DNA of 64,000 nt from an uncultured Dehalococcoidia bacterium (GCA_951812625.1 CATOSP010000002.1:1404880-1468879), one strand, 5' to 3'; counted from the first letter of the stretch, positions 17,767 through 26,597 are shown. Notes: generated from the letters alone by a model not told the origin. Translations and numbers: made by a program.

Positions 17767-18406
17767 CGCCCAGTTGCAGGCCGAAGTCGCCCCCATGTGG
17801 CAGCAGATATTCGAGCAGCCCTTCCTTAGAGAGATCAAGGACGGGACACTGCCGCTGGAAAAGTTTCAATACTATTTGGGGCAAGACTACCTGTATCTGG
17901 AAGGGTTTGCCAGGACCGTCGCTCTGACGCTGGCCAAAGCCCCCACCTCTGCGCTGCTGGAAGAACTGGCCCGGCGGGTAATGACGCCGGTGGAGCGTCC
18001 GCTGCACCACAAGCTGGTGGCCGAGGCAGGACTGACAATGGAGGATGTGCGGCAGGTGAAGCGGTCACCGACCAACACGGCTTACGTCAACCACATGCTG
18101 ACCACCGCGTCGCTGCACGGGTTGGGCCCCGCGGCGGCGGCACTGCTGCCCTGCCCGTGGACCTACCATGAGCTTAGGGACGGAGTGGGACAATCGGAGC
18201 ACCCGCTATACGGGCAGTGGACTTCCTTCTACGTGGCTGGGTTGCTCCAGGACAGCGTGGACGCCTGGCGCAGTTTCGTTGACCGTGAGGCTGAGAAGGC
18301 AGACCAGCGAGAGTTAGATGCCATGCGGGAGGCGTTCACCATAAGCACCAGATACGAGTACATGTTCTGGGACATGGCCTACCGGATGGAGCAATGGCCT
18401 GTGTAG
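17750..18406 (+). CDS. tenA: TenA/thiaminase II family protein
   Basis: A 218-residue all-helical TenA protein. It keeps the residues used by Bacillus TenA: Asp46, Tyr112, catalytic Cys135 in LLPCPWTYHE, Tyr139, and a C-terminal glutamate in STRYEYMFWDMAY. These fit hydrolysis of aminopyrimidines or thiamine for salvage. AGGAGA precedes the ATG at 17750, inside the end of the TPR gene, so the longer frame from 17711 is rejected. No thiamine biosynthesis genes or TPP riboswitch are nearby. A related TenA-type role outside thiamine cannot be excluded, but the full catalytic set argues for thiaminase II. Confidence 0.8.
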   Translation: MPESFSAQLQAEVAPMWQQIFEQPFLREIKDGTLPLEKFQYYLGQDYLYLEGFARTVALTLAKAPTSALLEELARRVMTPVERPLHHKLVAEAGLTMEDVRQVKRSPTNTAYVNHMLTTASLHGLGPAAAALLPCPWTYHELRDGVGQSEHPLYGQWTSFYVAGLLQDSVDAWRSFVDREAEKADQRELDAMREAFTISTRYEYMFWDMAYRMEQWPV

Positions 18407-18456
18407 GGAAGTGTGAGTCTCGCCTGTGAAGACCGCAATGTCGAGCGGAGTCGAGT

Positions 18457-18499
18457 AACAATAAGGGCGTCCCGTACAGACCGGGACGCCCTTATTGTT
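18457..18499. terminator. Strong bidirectional hairpin terminator
   Basis: AACAATAAGGGCGTCCCG (18457-18474) pairs perfectly over 18 bp with its complement at 18482-18499, with a 7-base loop. A/T-rich stem ends supply a T-rich 3' arm on both strands. It lies between the converging tenA and alpha-hydroxyacid oxidase genes. Confidence 0.85.
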
Positions 18500-18521
18500 G
18501 GCCGGCAGACAGGTCTTGGGA

Positions 18522-19619
18522 TTAAGGGGCCATAGTTCCGGGGCCCCAGCCGTAGGGGATGTTAACCAGGTTCGGCTCCAAGTCTCGGACGGAGGTCTGG
18601 CCGCAGTAGGCCATGCACCGGTCCAACTCTTCCCGGAGTAGTTCGAGGACGCCGTGGACACCCTCCGCGCCGTCCACAGCCAAACCCCAGAACAGGGGGC
18701 GGCCGATTGCGACGGCTCTCGCGCCCAGGGCAAGGGCTTTGACAACGTCGCTCCCCCGGCGGACACCGGAGTCAACGTAGACCTCGGCTTGGCCCTTGGA
18801 GGCTTCCACGATCTCCGGAAGCATTTCGATGGCGCCCATAGTCATGTCCATCTGGCGTCCGCCGTGAGTGGAAACCAGTATTCCATCCACTCCGCTCTCA
18901 ACAGCGATGTGGGTGTCCTCGGCGGTCCTGATGCCCTTGAGAACAAGAGGCAGCGAGGTCAGCCCACGTAGCCACTCAAGCTCCTGCCAGGTCAGGGGGG
19001 CAGTCCTCGATACTTCAAAACTGGGCGTTTCGTCGGTGCCACTGATCTCACTTTCCGGGCGGTTCTCGGCGCGGAAGTTGCCGAGTTCCGCCACTCTCTG
19101 AAAGCGGTTACGGAGGTCACGCTCCTTGGGGCTTGGGGCCGGAGTGTCCACGGTCAGGGCGATGGCCTTGAACCCAGCTTCCTCGGCGCGGTGGACCAGC
19201 ATCTCGGTCAGGTCGTATCCCCGGTGGTAGAGCTGGAACCACAGGGGGCCGCTGGCAGCACCGGACACTTCCTCCAGGCTGTAGTTGGAGGAGGTGCTCA
19301 GCATCATCAGAGTGTCGGACATGCCCGCGCCCCTGGCGGTGGCAAGCTCCCCTTCCGGGTGGGCCAGCATGTGACTGCCGGCGGGGGCAATCATGATTGG
19401 CATACTGATTTCCTCGCCCAGCACCGTGGTGGTCAAGTCACGGTTCTCGACGGCCCGGAGGAAACGGGGCCGCAGAGTGAGGTCTTCAAAAGCGCTTCGG
19501 TTGCGTCGGGTGGTGAACTCGTCCATCGCGCCGGCGTCGATGAACGTCCAGTTATTGTGTGGGAGTACCTGTTTGGCTCTCGCCTCGTAATCATAGAGAT
19601 TTATGGGGTCCAGGCGCAT
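18522..19619 (-). CDS. FMN-dependent alpha-hydroxy-acid oxidase/dehydrogenase (lactate/glycolate oxidase family)
   Basis: A 365-residue TIM-barrel flavoenzyme. Family marks are LYDYEARAKQVLP, LRPRFLRAVE, APAGSHMLAHPEGE, LSTSSNYSLEEV, LWFQLYHRG, LTVDTPAPSPKERDLRN, LVLKGIRTAED (the FMN-contacting lysine) and ILVSTHGGRQMD with the catalytic His followed by the substrate Arg. The reaction is oxidation of an L-2-hydroxy acid to the 2-oxo acid. The product class matches the neighbouring 2-oxoacid:ferredoxin oxidoreductase, an inference only. The usual S-N-H-G-G reads S-T-H-G-G. AAAGGAGG precedes the ATG. Confidence 0.85.
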   Translation of the reverse strand: MRLDPINLYDYEARAKQVLPHNNWTFIDAGAMDEFTTRRNRSAFEDLTLRPRFLRAVENRDLTTTVLGEEISMPIMIAPAGSHMLAHPEGELATARGAGMSDTLMMLSTSSNYSLEEVSGAASGPLWFQLYHRGYDLTEMLVHRAEEAGFKAIALTVDTPAPSPKERDLRNRFQRVAELGNFRAENRPESEISGTDETPSFEVSRTAPLTWQELEWLRGLTSLPLVLKGIRTAEDTHIAVESGVDGILVSTHGGRQMDMTMGAIEMLPEIVEASKGQAEVYVDSGVRRGSDVVKALALGARAVAIGRPLFWGLAVDGAEGVHGVLELLREELDRCMAYCGQTSVRDLEPNLVNIPYGWGPGTMAP

Positions 19620-19844
19620 GGCAACCTCCTTTATTCGCTATCGGTGTCCGGCTCCCAGAACCTATGTCATCGGCCGGAGCAAAACTCGACTTACTCTACC
19701 CCTTCCCTGCTTTCCCGGCAAGTATCCGGTGACGGAGGGACTACCACCCCCAGGTTGAGTCGGGCCAACGTCCCACAAACGAGAGGGGCGGCTGATCAGC
19801 CGCCCCTCCTAAGTCACCCTATGTCCGAGGTAGAACAATCTCGG

Positions 19845-20840
19845 CTAGTCTTCCTCTTCGTTCTTCTTGAGGGGGATTACACCGGGGAGCCACCACTCCT
19901 CCCAGCTTTCGTCCACCCTTTCCTGGAAGTACTTGATGTCCTCGGGGGTCAGGTGGGCGAAGCGACCCTGGCGCAGCAGGTAGTCCTCGATGGGCTTCCG
20001 CTTGCGGATGCCCCTGGCGATGGCGCGGGAGGGGCCGTTGAGGATCAGTTCGCCGTCGATGATTTCGTACTGTACCCACAGGCCGGTCTCGATGGCCAGC
20101 ATTCCCAACTCGTGGGAGAACTTGGGATCATAATCCCAACCCTTGGGGCAAGGGTCGATGCTATGAATAAATGTGGGGCCGCCGATGGTCAGGGCCCGGC
20201 GAATCTTGTTGTTGAAGTCAAGGCCGTATGAACCGCAGGCCGTGGCCACGTACCGGCAGTCCGGGTGGCCGGTGGCCAGCATCGGGGCCATGTTCTTCTT
20301 CCACCGCTTGTTCATTATGCGGTGCTCTTTGCCCGGAGGGCTGAAGGTCGAGTTTGCTCCCCAGGGAGACGCGCCAGAGACCTGGATGTCGGTGTTGGCG
20401 TAGGACTCGTTGTCGTAGCAGAGGATAAGCAGGTTGTACTCGTCGTGCTGGAGAGCCGCAGAGATGGCGGAGAGCCCCATGTCCACCCCGCCGCCGTCGC
20501 CGCAGAAGGCGATGACGTTGATCGGCTCTTCCTTCATCTTGCCCTTGCGCATCATTGAAGCGAGTCCGGCGGCGGTGCCGGTGGCAGCCGAGCCGGAGGA
20601 ACCCAACTGAGTGTGCATCCACGGCACTACCCAAGGGGTGCTGTAGTAGGTGGTGTTGGCCACGTACATGCAGCCGGTGCTGCCAAGCACTATGGTCCTG
20701 GGGCCAGCGGCCTTGATCATAAGCCGCATCACCAAAGCGGACTCGCAACCCTGGCAGGTGCGATGGCCGGAAGTGAAGCCCTCGACCAACGGGATATTCT
20801 TGACCCCTCGAATCTGGGGAAGTTCTTGAACGGTTGTCAT
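19845..20840 (-). CDS. porB: 2-oxoacid:ferredoxin oxidoreductase, beta subunit
   Basis: A 331-residue thiamine-diphosphate subunit. It contains HRTCQGCESAL and GSTGC plus DPCPKGW, which together give the four cysteines that hold the [4Fe-4S] cluster in PorB. The ThDP/Mg motif GDGGGVDMGLSAISAAL starts near 114 and CYDNESYANTDIQVSG follows. With the alpha and gamma-delta subunits it oxidatively decarboxylates a 2-oxoacid (pyruvate by default) to acyl-CoA, reducing ferredoxin. It lies 4 bases after porA and is the last gene of the operon. The exact 2-oxoacid (pyruvate, 2-oxoisovalerate, phenylglyoxylate) is not determined. Confidence 0.88.
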   Translation of the reverse strand: MTTVQELPQIRGVKNIPLVEGFTSGHRTCQGCESALVMRLMIKAAGPRTIVLGSTGCMYVANTTYYSTPWVVPWMHTQLGSSGSAATGTAAGLASMMRKGKMKEEPINVIAFCGDGGGVDMGLSAISAALQHDEYNLLILCYDNESYANTDIQVSGASPWGANSTFSPPGKEHRIMNKRWKKNMAPMLATGHPDCRYVATACGSYGLDFNNKIRRALTIGGPTFIHSIDPCPKGWDYDPKFSHELGMLAIETGLWVQYEIIDGELILNGPSRAIARGIRKRKPIEDYLLRQGRFAHLTPEDIKYFQERVDESWEEWWLPGVIPLKKNEEED

Positions 20841-20844
20841 GTTC

Positions 20845-22083
20845 TTACTCCCTCACACCTATCCAGGTGGTTTCCTGGTCTATTTTTCCAGTATCGACGG
20901 CCTTTTGCGTGATGTCAACCATCTCATTGACATCGTTGACGTGTACCTCTCTGCCACCCAGACCGGCGATGAAGTTGAGTATGTGGGGGCGGCTTTCCAG
21001 GGGATAGAGAGCCGAGCGCAGGTCATTGAACAGGACGCCGCCGTAGGAGGGAGAGCCGAATGAGTAGTCGCGGTCGACGACACAGACGGCCTTGCACCGG
21101 GAGAGAGCTTCCCTGATTTCCTCGGTGGCGAAGGGGCGGAAGAACTTCACCCGCAGGAACCCGATCTTCCTGCCTTGCTCCCGGAGGCGGCGGATTGCCA
21201 CCCGCACCGGCAGGGCAAGGGTGCCCATACCAACTATTACGATGTCGGCGTCCTCGGTCTCGTACTCCTCTATGAACGGGCTGGGCTGGTCTTGGAAGGA
21301 CGAGCTCGGAAAGACCTCGTTGAGCTCAGCGTAGGCTTCTTTGATAACGCCCACGGACCGGCGCATCGCCTCGTCGGCCTGACGGCGGATCTCCATCAAC
21401 CAGTCTTCATTGACCTGGGGGGCGACGGTGATAGGATTGTCCGGGTGAAGTTGGAGCCGTCCCCGGTCATATGGAGGGAGGTACTGCTGCACCTGCTGGG
21501 CGGCGGGAACGTTCACGATAGCCTGCGAATGGGTAAGGAACGAACCGTCGCAGCTGAGGGCCATCGGCAGGAAGACGCTCGGGTCTTCGGCGACGCGGTA
21601 GGCCAGGAGAGCAGCGTCCAACGCTTCCTGGGCCGTGGCAACCCAGTAAAGCATCCAGCCGAGGTCGCGGACGGCCATAGCGTCGTTGTGCTCGACACCG
21701 AAAGCACCGGGGTCGTCCAGAGCGCGGTTGCCCACCATTGCCACGACGGGCATCCGCAGACCGGCGGTGACGGTGATGGCCTCGAAGGCGTAGAACCAGC
21801 CGACGCCGCTGGAACCGCAGAAGGTCCTGGCTCCGACGGCAGAGGCGTGCTTGACGATCTCGAACTGGGAATGCTCGCTCTCGGCGACGATAAAGTCGCA
21901 GTCGAAAGCTCCGTCCGCCTTGAGCTTGGCCACATACTGCATGACGGTGTCGTAAGGCCGGATAGGGTAGGCGGTGATCACGTCAACGTCGGCCAATGCG
22001 CAGGCGATAGCGATAGCTTCGCTGCCGCTAATCAATTCCTCCGTTCCCGATTGGAAAAGCGCAGGTTGCGCGGTGGTAGTCAT
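20845..22083 (-). CDS. porA: 2-oxoacid:ferredoxin oxidoreductase, alpha subunit
   Basis: A 412-residue subunit with the PorA pattern. An N-terminal pyrimidine-binding ThDP domain has LISGSEAIAIACALADVDVITAYPIRP, FIVAESEHSQFEIVKHASAVGARTFCGSSG and GVEHNDAMAVRD. A C-terminal transketolase-like domain has DADIVIVGMGTLALPVRVAIRRLR, CVVDRDYSFGSPSYGGVL and FIAGLGGREV. It binds ThDP together with PorB. Its ATG overlaps the stop of the gamma-delta gene by one base, so expression is coupled. Many annotations call this phenylglyoxylate- or pyruvate-type; the sequence alone does not decide. Confidence 0.88.
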   Translation of the reverse strand: MTTTAQPALFQSGTEELISGSEAIAIACALADVDVITAYPIRPYDTVMQYVAKLKADGAFDCDFIVAESEHSQFEIVKHASAVGARTFCGSSGVGWFYAFEAITVTAGLRMPVVAMVGNRALDDPGAFGVEHNDAMAVRDLGWMLYWVATAQEALDAALLAYRVAEDPSVFLPMALSCDGSFLTHSQAIVNVPAAQQVQQYLPPYDRGRLQLHPDNPITVAPQVNEDWLMEIRRQADEAMRRSVGVIKEAYAELNEVFPSSSFQDQPSPFIEEYETEDADIVIVGMGTLALPVRVAIRRLREQGRKIGFLRVKFFRPFATEEIREALSRCKAVCVVDRDYSFGSPSYGGVLFNDLRSALYPLESRPHILNFIAGLGGREVHVNDVNEMVDITQKAVDTGKIDQETTWIGVRE

Positions 22084-23246
22084 TAGTTATCTCCCCCAGG
22101 CTGAGCGGACTCGGCGATCTCCTCGGCGTACCCCCCGACGTGGTGGAAGCCGTGGGTCCTTGATTCCTGTTTCTGTACATCAATCAGGTTAGTCATCCAC
22201 TGCTTGTAACCGTCGGCGTCGGCCTGCCATGCCTCGTACTGGCTGCTATTGTCGTCGAAATGCTGCTCATTGATCATCGTCACGCAGTCGGGCACGGGGC
22301 AGACCGCCTCGCACACGCCGCAGCCGCAGCAGGACTCCATGTTGGCGTCGTACAGGCCATCGGGAGTCACGTCGAAGCAGGTATCCGGGCACTGGAGCCA
22401 GCATAGGGTACACTTGATGCAGGTCTCGAAGTTGACTATCGGGCGCATCGACCTGGTGCTGAACTTCTTGAAGACGGAGTTACGGACCGGCTGGTAACCT
22501 TCCTCTCCACCCCGGAACCCAGTGCCCTCATCGATAGCCTTGATCACCAAGCCTTCTTCCATCTCCTTCCAGCCGGGGAGTTCGAACTTGAAGGGGGTTT
22601 CCGGGTTGCCCTCGCCCGGTTCCACGGGACGGACGTTGGCCAGATCGTAAGCCCGCCGGGCAGAGGCTACCTTGGTCTCGTTGTCGAACTGTTCGCGGAT
22701 GGCCTCCAGCATGGAATCAAGGCTGACTAACTGGGGGCAGACGCGACATAGGTTCCCGAGGATTCTCACGTCAGTGTGGTCGTCCTTGTAGACCCACAGT
22801 CCGGAGAAGCTGACGGTACTCCTAATGATGGAGAGATCGTAGGGTGAGTCCTTCTGGTGCATGTCCTGGACAAGATCATCGGCTTCCTGCCGGGAAGTGA
22901 CGATCAGGGTGCCACCGGGCTTGGTAAGCTCGTTGATGGGCTGGAGGCCGTACCATGCCCAGGACTCGATGCCTTTGCACATGGTATCGTCCACGTTGAT
23001 GGTGACGTCCACCTCCGATGCTTCATACCTCGCCAGGTTTTCCTCAAGCTCCTCAGCGTCATCGGCCACGATGGCGAACTGTTTGGCCGGGATGCCGTTG
23101 CGCTCCGGAGAGTCGCCGTAGCGTCCGAAGGCGGTGCCTATCTTGCCTTCTTTCCTGGCGGCGAAGACTATGGAGCGGACGATGTTCCGGGCGAGAGTCT
23201 TCTGGAAAATCCCCCGGTACACCACCTCCACAGCTACTGTGGCCAT
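22083..23246 (-). CDS. 2-oxoacid:ferredoxin oxidoreductase, fused gamma-delta subunit
   Basis: A 387-residue fusion. Residues 1 to ~190 form the gamma domain (VEVVYRGIFQKTLARNIVRSI, FGRYGDSPERNGIPAK, DDTMCKGIESWAWYG). The C-terminal part is a delta-type ferredoxin with two C-x2-C-x2-C-x3-C clusters, CIKCTLCWLQCPDTC and CCGCGVCEAVCPVPDC, for two [4Fe-4S] centres that pass electrons out to ferredoxin. The open frame runs 78 codons further upstream. The ATG at 23246 is preferred because GGGAGG lies just ahead and the upstream part is not family-like. In many bacteria gamma and delta are separate genes. The GntR regulator precedes it by 67 bases. Confidence 0.85.
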   Translation of the reverse strand: MATVAVEVVYRGIFQKTLARNIVRSIVFAARKEGKIGTAFGRYGDSPERNGIPAKQFAIVADDAEELEENLARYEASEVDVTINVDDTMCKGIESWAWYGLQPINELTKPGGTLIVTSRQEADDLVQDMHQKDSPYDLSIIRSTVSFSGLWVYKDDHTDVRILGNLCRVCPQLVSLDSMLEAIREQFDNETKVASARRAYDLANVRPVEPGEGNPETPFKFELPGWKEMEEGLVIKAIDEGTGFRGGEEGYQPVRNSVFKKFSTRSMRPIVNFETCIKCTLCWLQCPDTCFDVTPDGLYDANMESCCGCGVCEAVCPVPDCVTMINEQHFDDNSSQYEAWQADADGYKQWMTNLIDVQKQESRTHGFHHVGGYAEEIAESAQPGGDN

Positions 23247-23313
23247 ACTTGTACCTCCCCAATTTTGTTTTGGTTGTCTACGCAGACGCTCCGTGGCGGA
23301 GCGGTCGTGCCGA

Positions 23314-24153
23314 TCAGCCCCCGTCCGTCTCCTCCAATGGGCGAAGGCCGTGCAGGCCGTGTGTTTCCTGTGATTCCGAGACCGTGCCGGCACCGTCATG
23401 ATGTGCTGCGATGTTAGCTGGTTCGACGACGGTAAGGTGATGCTCCATTGCCCGCCGCGCGCCGTCGCCATCCCCGGCACGGACCATTTGAAGGATCCGC
23501 CGATGCGAGGCCAGAGAACGGCTGGCCCTCCCTGGAGCCTGCATCGACTGGTCCCTGGACTGGTGGAGGATGTCTTCCACTGCGCTTACTACCTTGACCA
23601 AAGCGGAGTTGTGAGTTGCCGATGCGAGTGCAAAGTGGAACGCCGTGTCGGCATCGACGCCGCTGCCTCCGTCACTGATCTGGCGGTCTTGGTCCGAGAG
23701 TATCTCTGACAAGTCCTCAATCTCAGCTTGGGTAGCGCGTTGTGCGGCTACGGCGGCGATCTGAGGTTCAAGGAGGTGGCGCATCTCGAAAATGTCCTTC
23801 AAGGACTCAGACCCACCGTCGAGGGTCGAAGCGATCAGGGAAACCATGGAGCCAAGGTCGTCGGTGGCGATAAAGGTGCCTGATCCGCGCTTGCTGACCA
23901 CCAACCCTCGCAGCTCAAGGGACCTGATTGCCTCGCGTACTGAACTGCGGCCAACCTGGAGTTGCTCTGCCAACAGCCTTTCCGAAGGCAGGCGCTCCCC
24001 AGGCTTCAACACGCCTTCCCGGATCATGGAACGAAACCTCTCCACCAGGACATCGCGCACACGCTTGCCCTGTCCTCGAGTTTGATTATGGTTGGTTGTG
24101 GATGTCCTGTTTGTCAAGTGGTCAGACCAATTTCGGATTGCCACATTATACAC
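23314..24153 (-). CDS. GntR-family (FadR/PdhR subgroup) transcriptional regulator
   Basis: Winged helix at about 30-100 (RVRDVLVERFRSMIREG, PGERLPSERLLAEQLQVGRSS-VREAI, GLVVSKRGSGTFIA) and a helical FCD effector domain with EMRHLLEPQIAAVAAQRAT, FHFALASATHN and SHRRILQMVRAGD. FCD domains bind small carboxylates, and pyruvate binds the relative PdhR. It lies directly upstream of the 2-oxoacid:ferredoxin oxidoreductase genes and a PdhR-like palindrome lies at its own promoter, so autoregulation plus control of the operon is likely. The frame opens with GTG at 24153, but that lies upstream of the predicted transcription start. The real start may be TTG at 24117 or GTG at 24060. Confidence 0.85.
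   Translation of the reverse strand: MYNVAIRNWSDHLTNRTSTTNHNQTRGQGKRVRDVLVERFRSMIREGVLKPGERLPSERLLAEQLQVGRSSVREAIRSLELRGLVVSKRGSGTFIATDDLGSMVSLIASTLDGGSESLKDIFEMRHLLEPQIAAVAAQRATQAEIEDLSEILSDQDRQISDGGSGVDADTAFHFALASATHNSALVKVVSAVEDILHQSRDQSMQAPGRASRSLASHRRILQMVRAGDGDGARRAMEHHLTVVEPANIAAHHDGAGTVSESQETHGLHGLRPLEETDGG
24119..24129. promoter_or_regulatory. PdhR/FadR-type operator palindrome
   Basis: TGGTCAGACCA is a perfect palindrome around one base. On the minus strand the context ATTGGTCTGACCACT matches the PdhR box ATTGGTnnnACCAAT at most positions. It starts roughly 9 bases after the predicted start of transcription of the regulator gene, the expected place for an autorepressor site. Confidence 0.65.
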
Positions 24154-24172
24154 CGGTGCAATAGCTTGTCAA
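24145..24172 (-). promoter_or_regulatory. Consensus sigma70 promoter of the GntR-por operon
   Basis: On the minus strand, TTGACA (24172-24167), a 16-base spacer and TATAAT (24150-24145). Both hexamers are perfect. The predicted start is near 24138, just ahead of the palindromic operator. Confidence 0.75.
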
Positions 24173-24251
24173 CAACAAGAGTAGCGACTTTATTTGTTCC
24201 CGGCCGCAGGGCGATGTCATCCGGACAACTCATGCAGTAGAGAGTTGTCGA

Positions 24252-24280
24252 TTGACAAGGCGTCGCTCGCTAACCATCAT
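24252..24280 (+). promoter_or_regulatory. Sigma70-type promoter of the NfeD-slipin operon
   Basis: TTGACA (24252-24257), a 17-base spacer and CATCAT (24275-24280, 4 of 6). It points to the NfeD gene about 60 bases on. Confidence 0.45.
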
Positions 24281-24339
24281 ATTGGGCAGGTCTCGCGAGG
24301 AATTGGACACAGCGCCAACCTGCGTTTTGGGAATTCTTA

Positions 24340-25686
24340 ATGCACCCCATCGTCCCAGTTCGTGCCGTTTTGACAGCGATTTTCGTTGTCTTAGTCTCAC
24401 TGGGCCTGGCAGGCACCATTTTTGCCCAGGCCCAGTCTCGGCACGTGCTGGTGATGGACGTTGACGGGGTGATCAACCCGGTCAAGGAGCGGTTTATTTC
24501 ACGCGCCCTAGAACAGGCTGAGGGAGATGGGGCCGTCCTGCTGGTCATACGCCTGGACACCCCAGGTGGGCTGCTGGACTCGACGCGGAGCATCGTTGAA
24601 ATGCTGCTCGAATCAACTACGCCGGTGGCCGTCTACGTTTCACCTGGAGGGTCGCAGGCTGGGTCTGCCGGGACATTTATCACCGCCGCGGCCAACTTTG
24701 CGGCGATGGCCCCTGGGACCAACATCGGCGCCGCTACTCCCGTTTCCTCGACCGGAGATGAGATTCCTGAAACCCTGGCCAGCAAGGTCGAGAATGACGC
24801 GGCAGCACTGATACGCAGCATCGCTCAAGAGAGAGGTCGGAACGAGGACAAGCTGGAACAGACGGTGAGGAAGGCAGCGTCTTATACATCGCAGGAGGCG
24901 CTGGAGTCGAACGTAGTGGACTTCGTCGCCGAGGACCTTGACGACCTTCTGGCCCAACTTGAGGGCAAGGAATTCGAGACACCCTCGGGAGTGGACACGC
25001 TGGAACTTGGAGATGTTGACGTCCGGACGTTGGAACGGACCGTGCTCGAAGTATTTCTGGAGATAATCTCGGACCCCAACATCTCGTTCATCCTGCTCAC
25101 GGTTGGTGGAATAGGGATAATAATCGAGATGTTCAGCCCAGGGCTGATCGGGCCGGGGGTGGTCGGAGCGATATGCCTGTTGCTGGCCTTTCTGGCCCTG
25201 GGCAACCTGCCGGTCAACTGGGTGGGCGTCGCCTTCATACTGCTGGCGGTGGTGCTGGTATTCCTGGAAATACAGGTCACCGGGTTTGGAATCCTGGGTA
25301 TTGGCGCGGTCATATCCTTCCTCCTCGGCGGGCTGCTTCTCTTCTCACAATTCGGGGACGTCTCTCCCACCTTGCCCGACATTTCCGTGAACTACTGGCT
25401 GCTTGGCGGGACAGCGGCGGTGTTCGCCTTCGCCGTGCTGTACCTGGGACGCATCATCGTGGAGTCGAGGCGCAACGAGCCTGACCTGACCACCCCGTCG
25501 CTGGTGGGACAGGTCGGGTTGGTGTACAGCAGGTTGGAGCCACGGGGCCTGGTCCGCCTGGGGGAGGAAAACTGGACAGCCGTAAGCGAAGATGGTAGCT
25601 TTGTCGAGGCTGGGGAACAGATTATTGTCATCGACGTTAAGGGCGTGGTAGTGACCGTAATCCGCCTCGACGATACTGGAAACTAA
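24340..25686 (+). CDS. NfeD long-form membrane serine protease (ClpP-class)
   Basis: A 448-residue protein. It has a signal peptide (residues 1 to ~30 ending FAQAQ), then a ClpP/crotonase-fold protease domain with LDTPGGLLDSTRSIV, the nucleophile Ser109 in QAGSAGTF and the general base Lys149 in LASKVEND. This is the Ser-Lys pair known from Pyrococcus 1510-N. Next come four to five membrane helices (about 245-350) and a C-terminal OB-fold NfeD domain (LVGQVGLVYSRLEPRGLVRLGEENWTA). Such proteases cleave hydrophobic C-terminal segments of the slipin encoded next to them. That slipin gene follows here 26 bases downstream. Confidence 0.88.
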   Translation: MHPIVPVRAVLTAIFVVLVSLGLAGTIFAQAQSRHVLVMDVDGVINPVKERFISRALEQAEGDGAVLLVIRLDTPGGLLDSTRSIVEMLLESTTPVAVYVSPGGSQAGSAGTFITAAANFAAMAPGTNIGAATPVSSTGDEIPETLASKVENDAAALIRSIAQERGRNEDKLEQTVRKAASYTSQEALESNVVDFVAEDLDDLLAQLEGKEFETPSGVDTLELGDVDVRTLERTVLEVFLEIISDPNISFILLTVGGIGIIIEMFSPGLIGPGVVGAICLLLAFLALGNLPVNWVGVAFILLAVVLVFLEIQVTGFGILGIGAVISFLLGGLLLFSQFGDVSPTLPDISVNYWLLGGTAAVFAFAVLYLGRIIVESRRNEPDLTTPSLVGQVGLVYSRLEPRGLVRLGEENWTAVSEDGSFVEAGEQIIVIDVKGVVVTVIRLDDTGN

Positions 25687-25712
25687 AGCAAATCGGGCAT
25701 AGGGAGGCCACA

Positions 25713-26588
25713 ATGGCATCGGGTATAGTTATCGTAAAACAATACGAGCGTATGGTGGTATTGAAGTTCGGTAGGTTTAACACGGTGGCCCAGCCCGGAT
25801 TCAGGTTCCTGGTGCCGATTGTCTATCAGGGACAAAAGGTCGACACGCGGGAACAAGTGGACCGTGTCCCTACACAAAAGTACATCACCAGGGACAATGT
25901 GGTTGTGGACATGGACTTTGTCCTGTATTACCGGGTGCTAGAGGACCAGGCGGAAAAGGCGGTGCTACAGGTGGCTGACCACAGTTCCGCCGTGCGGAAC
26001 CTGGCGGTGGCGGAGCTGAGATCGATAATCGGCAACATTTCGTTGGCGGAGGCATTGGCCGAGCGGGAACGGATCCAGAACCAGCTGCAGGCTGCGCTTG
26101 ACGAGAACACGGGTCGCTGGGGCGTCAAGGTACAGGGAGTTGCGGTCAACGAAATAGACCCGCCACCGGGAGTGAAACAGGCAATGGAGCGGGAGAAGTC
26201 CGCCGCCGCCATCAAGACCGCCGACATTACCGAGTCCGAGGGTCAGCGGCAGGCACAGATCAACCGCGCCGAGGGCGAGAAGGCAGCCGAGATTCTCAAG
26301 GCTGAAGGTAACCGCCAGGGGGAGATTCTTCAGGCCGAGGGCGACCAGCAGGCCCAGATCCTACGGGCGCAGGGTTTCAGCGATGCGCTGGAACGCATCT
26401 TCCAAGTGGCGAATACGGTAGACTCCAAGACGATGAGTCTCCAGTATTTCGACACGCTGAAGTCACTAGGGGCCAGTCCGTCCACCAAGTGGATTTTCCC
26501 GATGGAGTTCACGTCTATGTTATCGCCGCTGCTGCGCATGGGGAACGGTGCGCAAGACCACTCCGATGGGGGGCAGAACAGCGGATAG
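25713..26588 (+). CDS. SPFH-domain protein, slipin/stomatin-like
   Basis: A 291-residue prohibitin-homology protein. It shows VVLKFGRFNTVAQPGFRFLVP, QVDRVPTQKYITRDNVVVDMDFVLYYRV, LRSIIGNISLAEALAERERI, WGVKVQGVAVNEIDPPPGV, then a long Ala/Glu-rich helix (about 150-220) with repeated RAEGEK/KAEGNR/QAEGDQ blocks for oligomerisation. It forms the usual operon pair with NfeD. Unlike most slipins it has no N-terminal hydrophobic hairpin before the SPFH domain. Membrane contact must therefore come from another route or from its C-terminal IFPMEFTSML segment. GGGAGG precedes the ATG. Confidence 0.85.
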   Translation: MASGIVIVKQYERMVVLKFGRFNTVAQPGFRFLVPIVYQGQKVDTREQVDRVPTQKYITRDNVVVDMDFVLYYRVLEDQAEKAVLQVADHSSAVRNLAVAELRSIIGNISLAEALAERERIQNQLQAALDENTGRWGVKVQGVAVNEIDPPPGVKQAMEREKSAAAIKTADITESEGQRQAQINRAEGEKAAEILKAEGNRQGEILQAEGDQQAQILRAQGFSDALERIFQVANTVDSKTMSLQYFDTLKSLGASPSTKWIFPMEFTSMLSPLLRMGNGAQDHSDGGQNSG

Positions 26589-26597
26589 GGGAATGGT

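Noticed and set aside
19191-20231. 346-codon plus-strand frame
   Set aside because: Runs antisense across the alpha-hydroxyacid oxidase and porB, both strongly supported; composition is that of a shadow frame.
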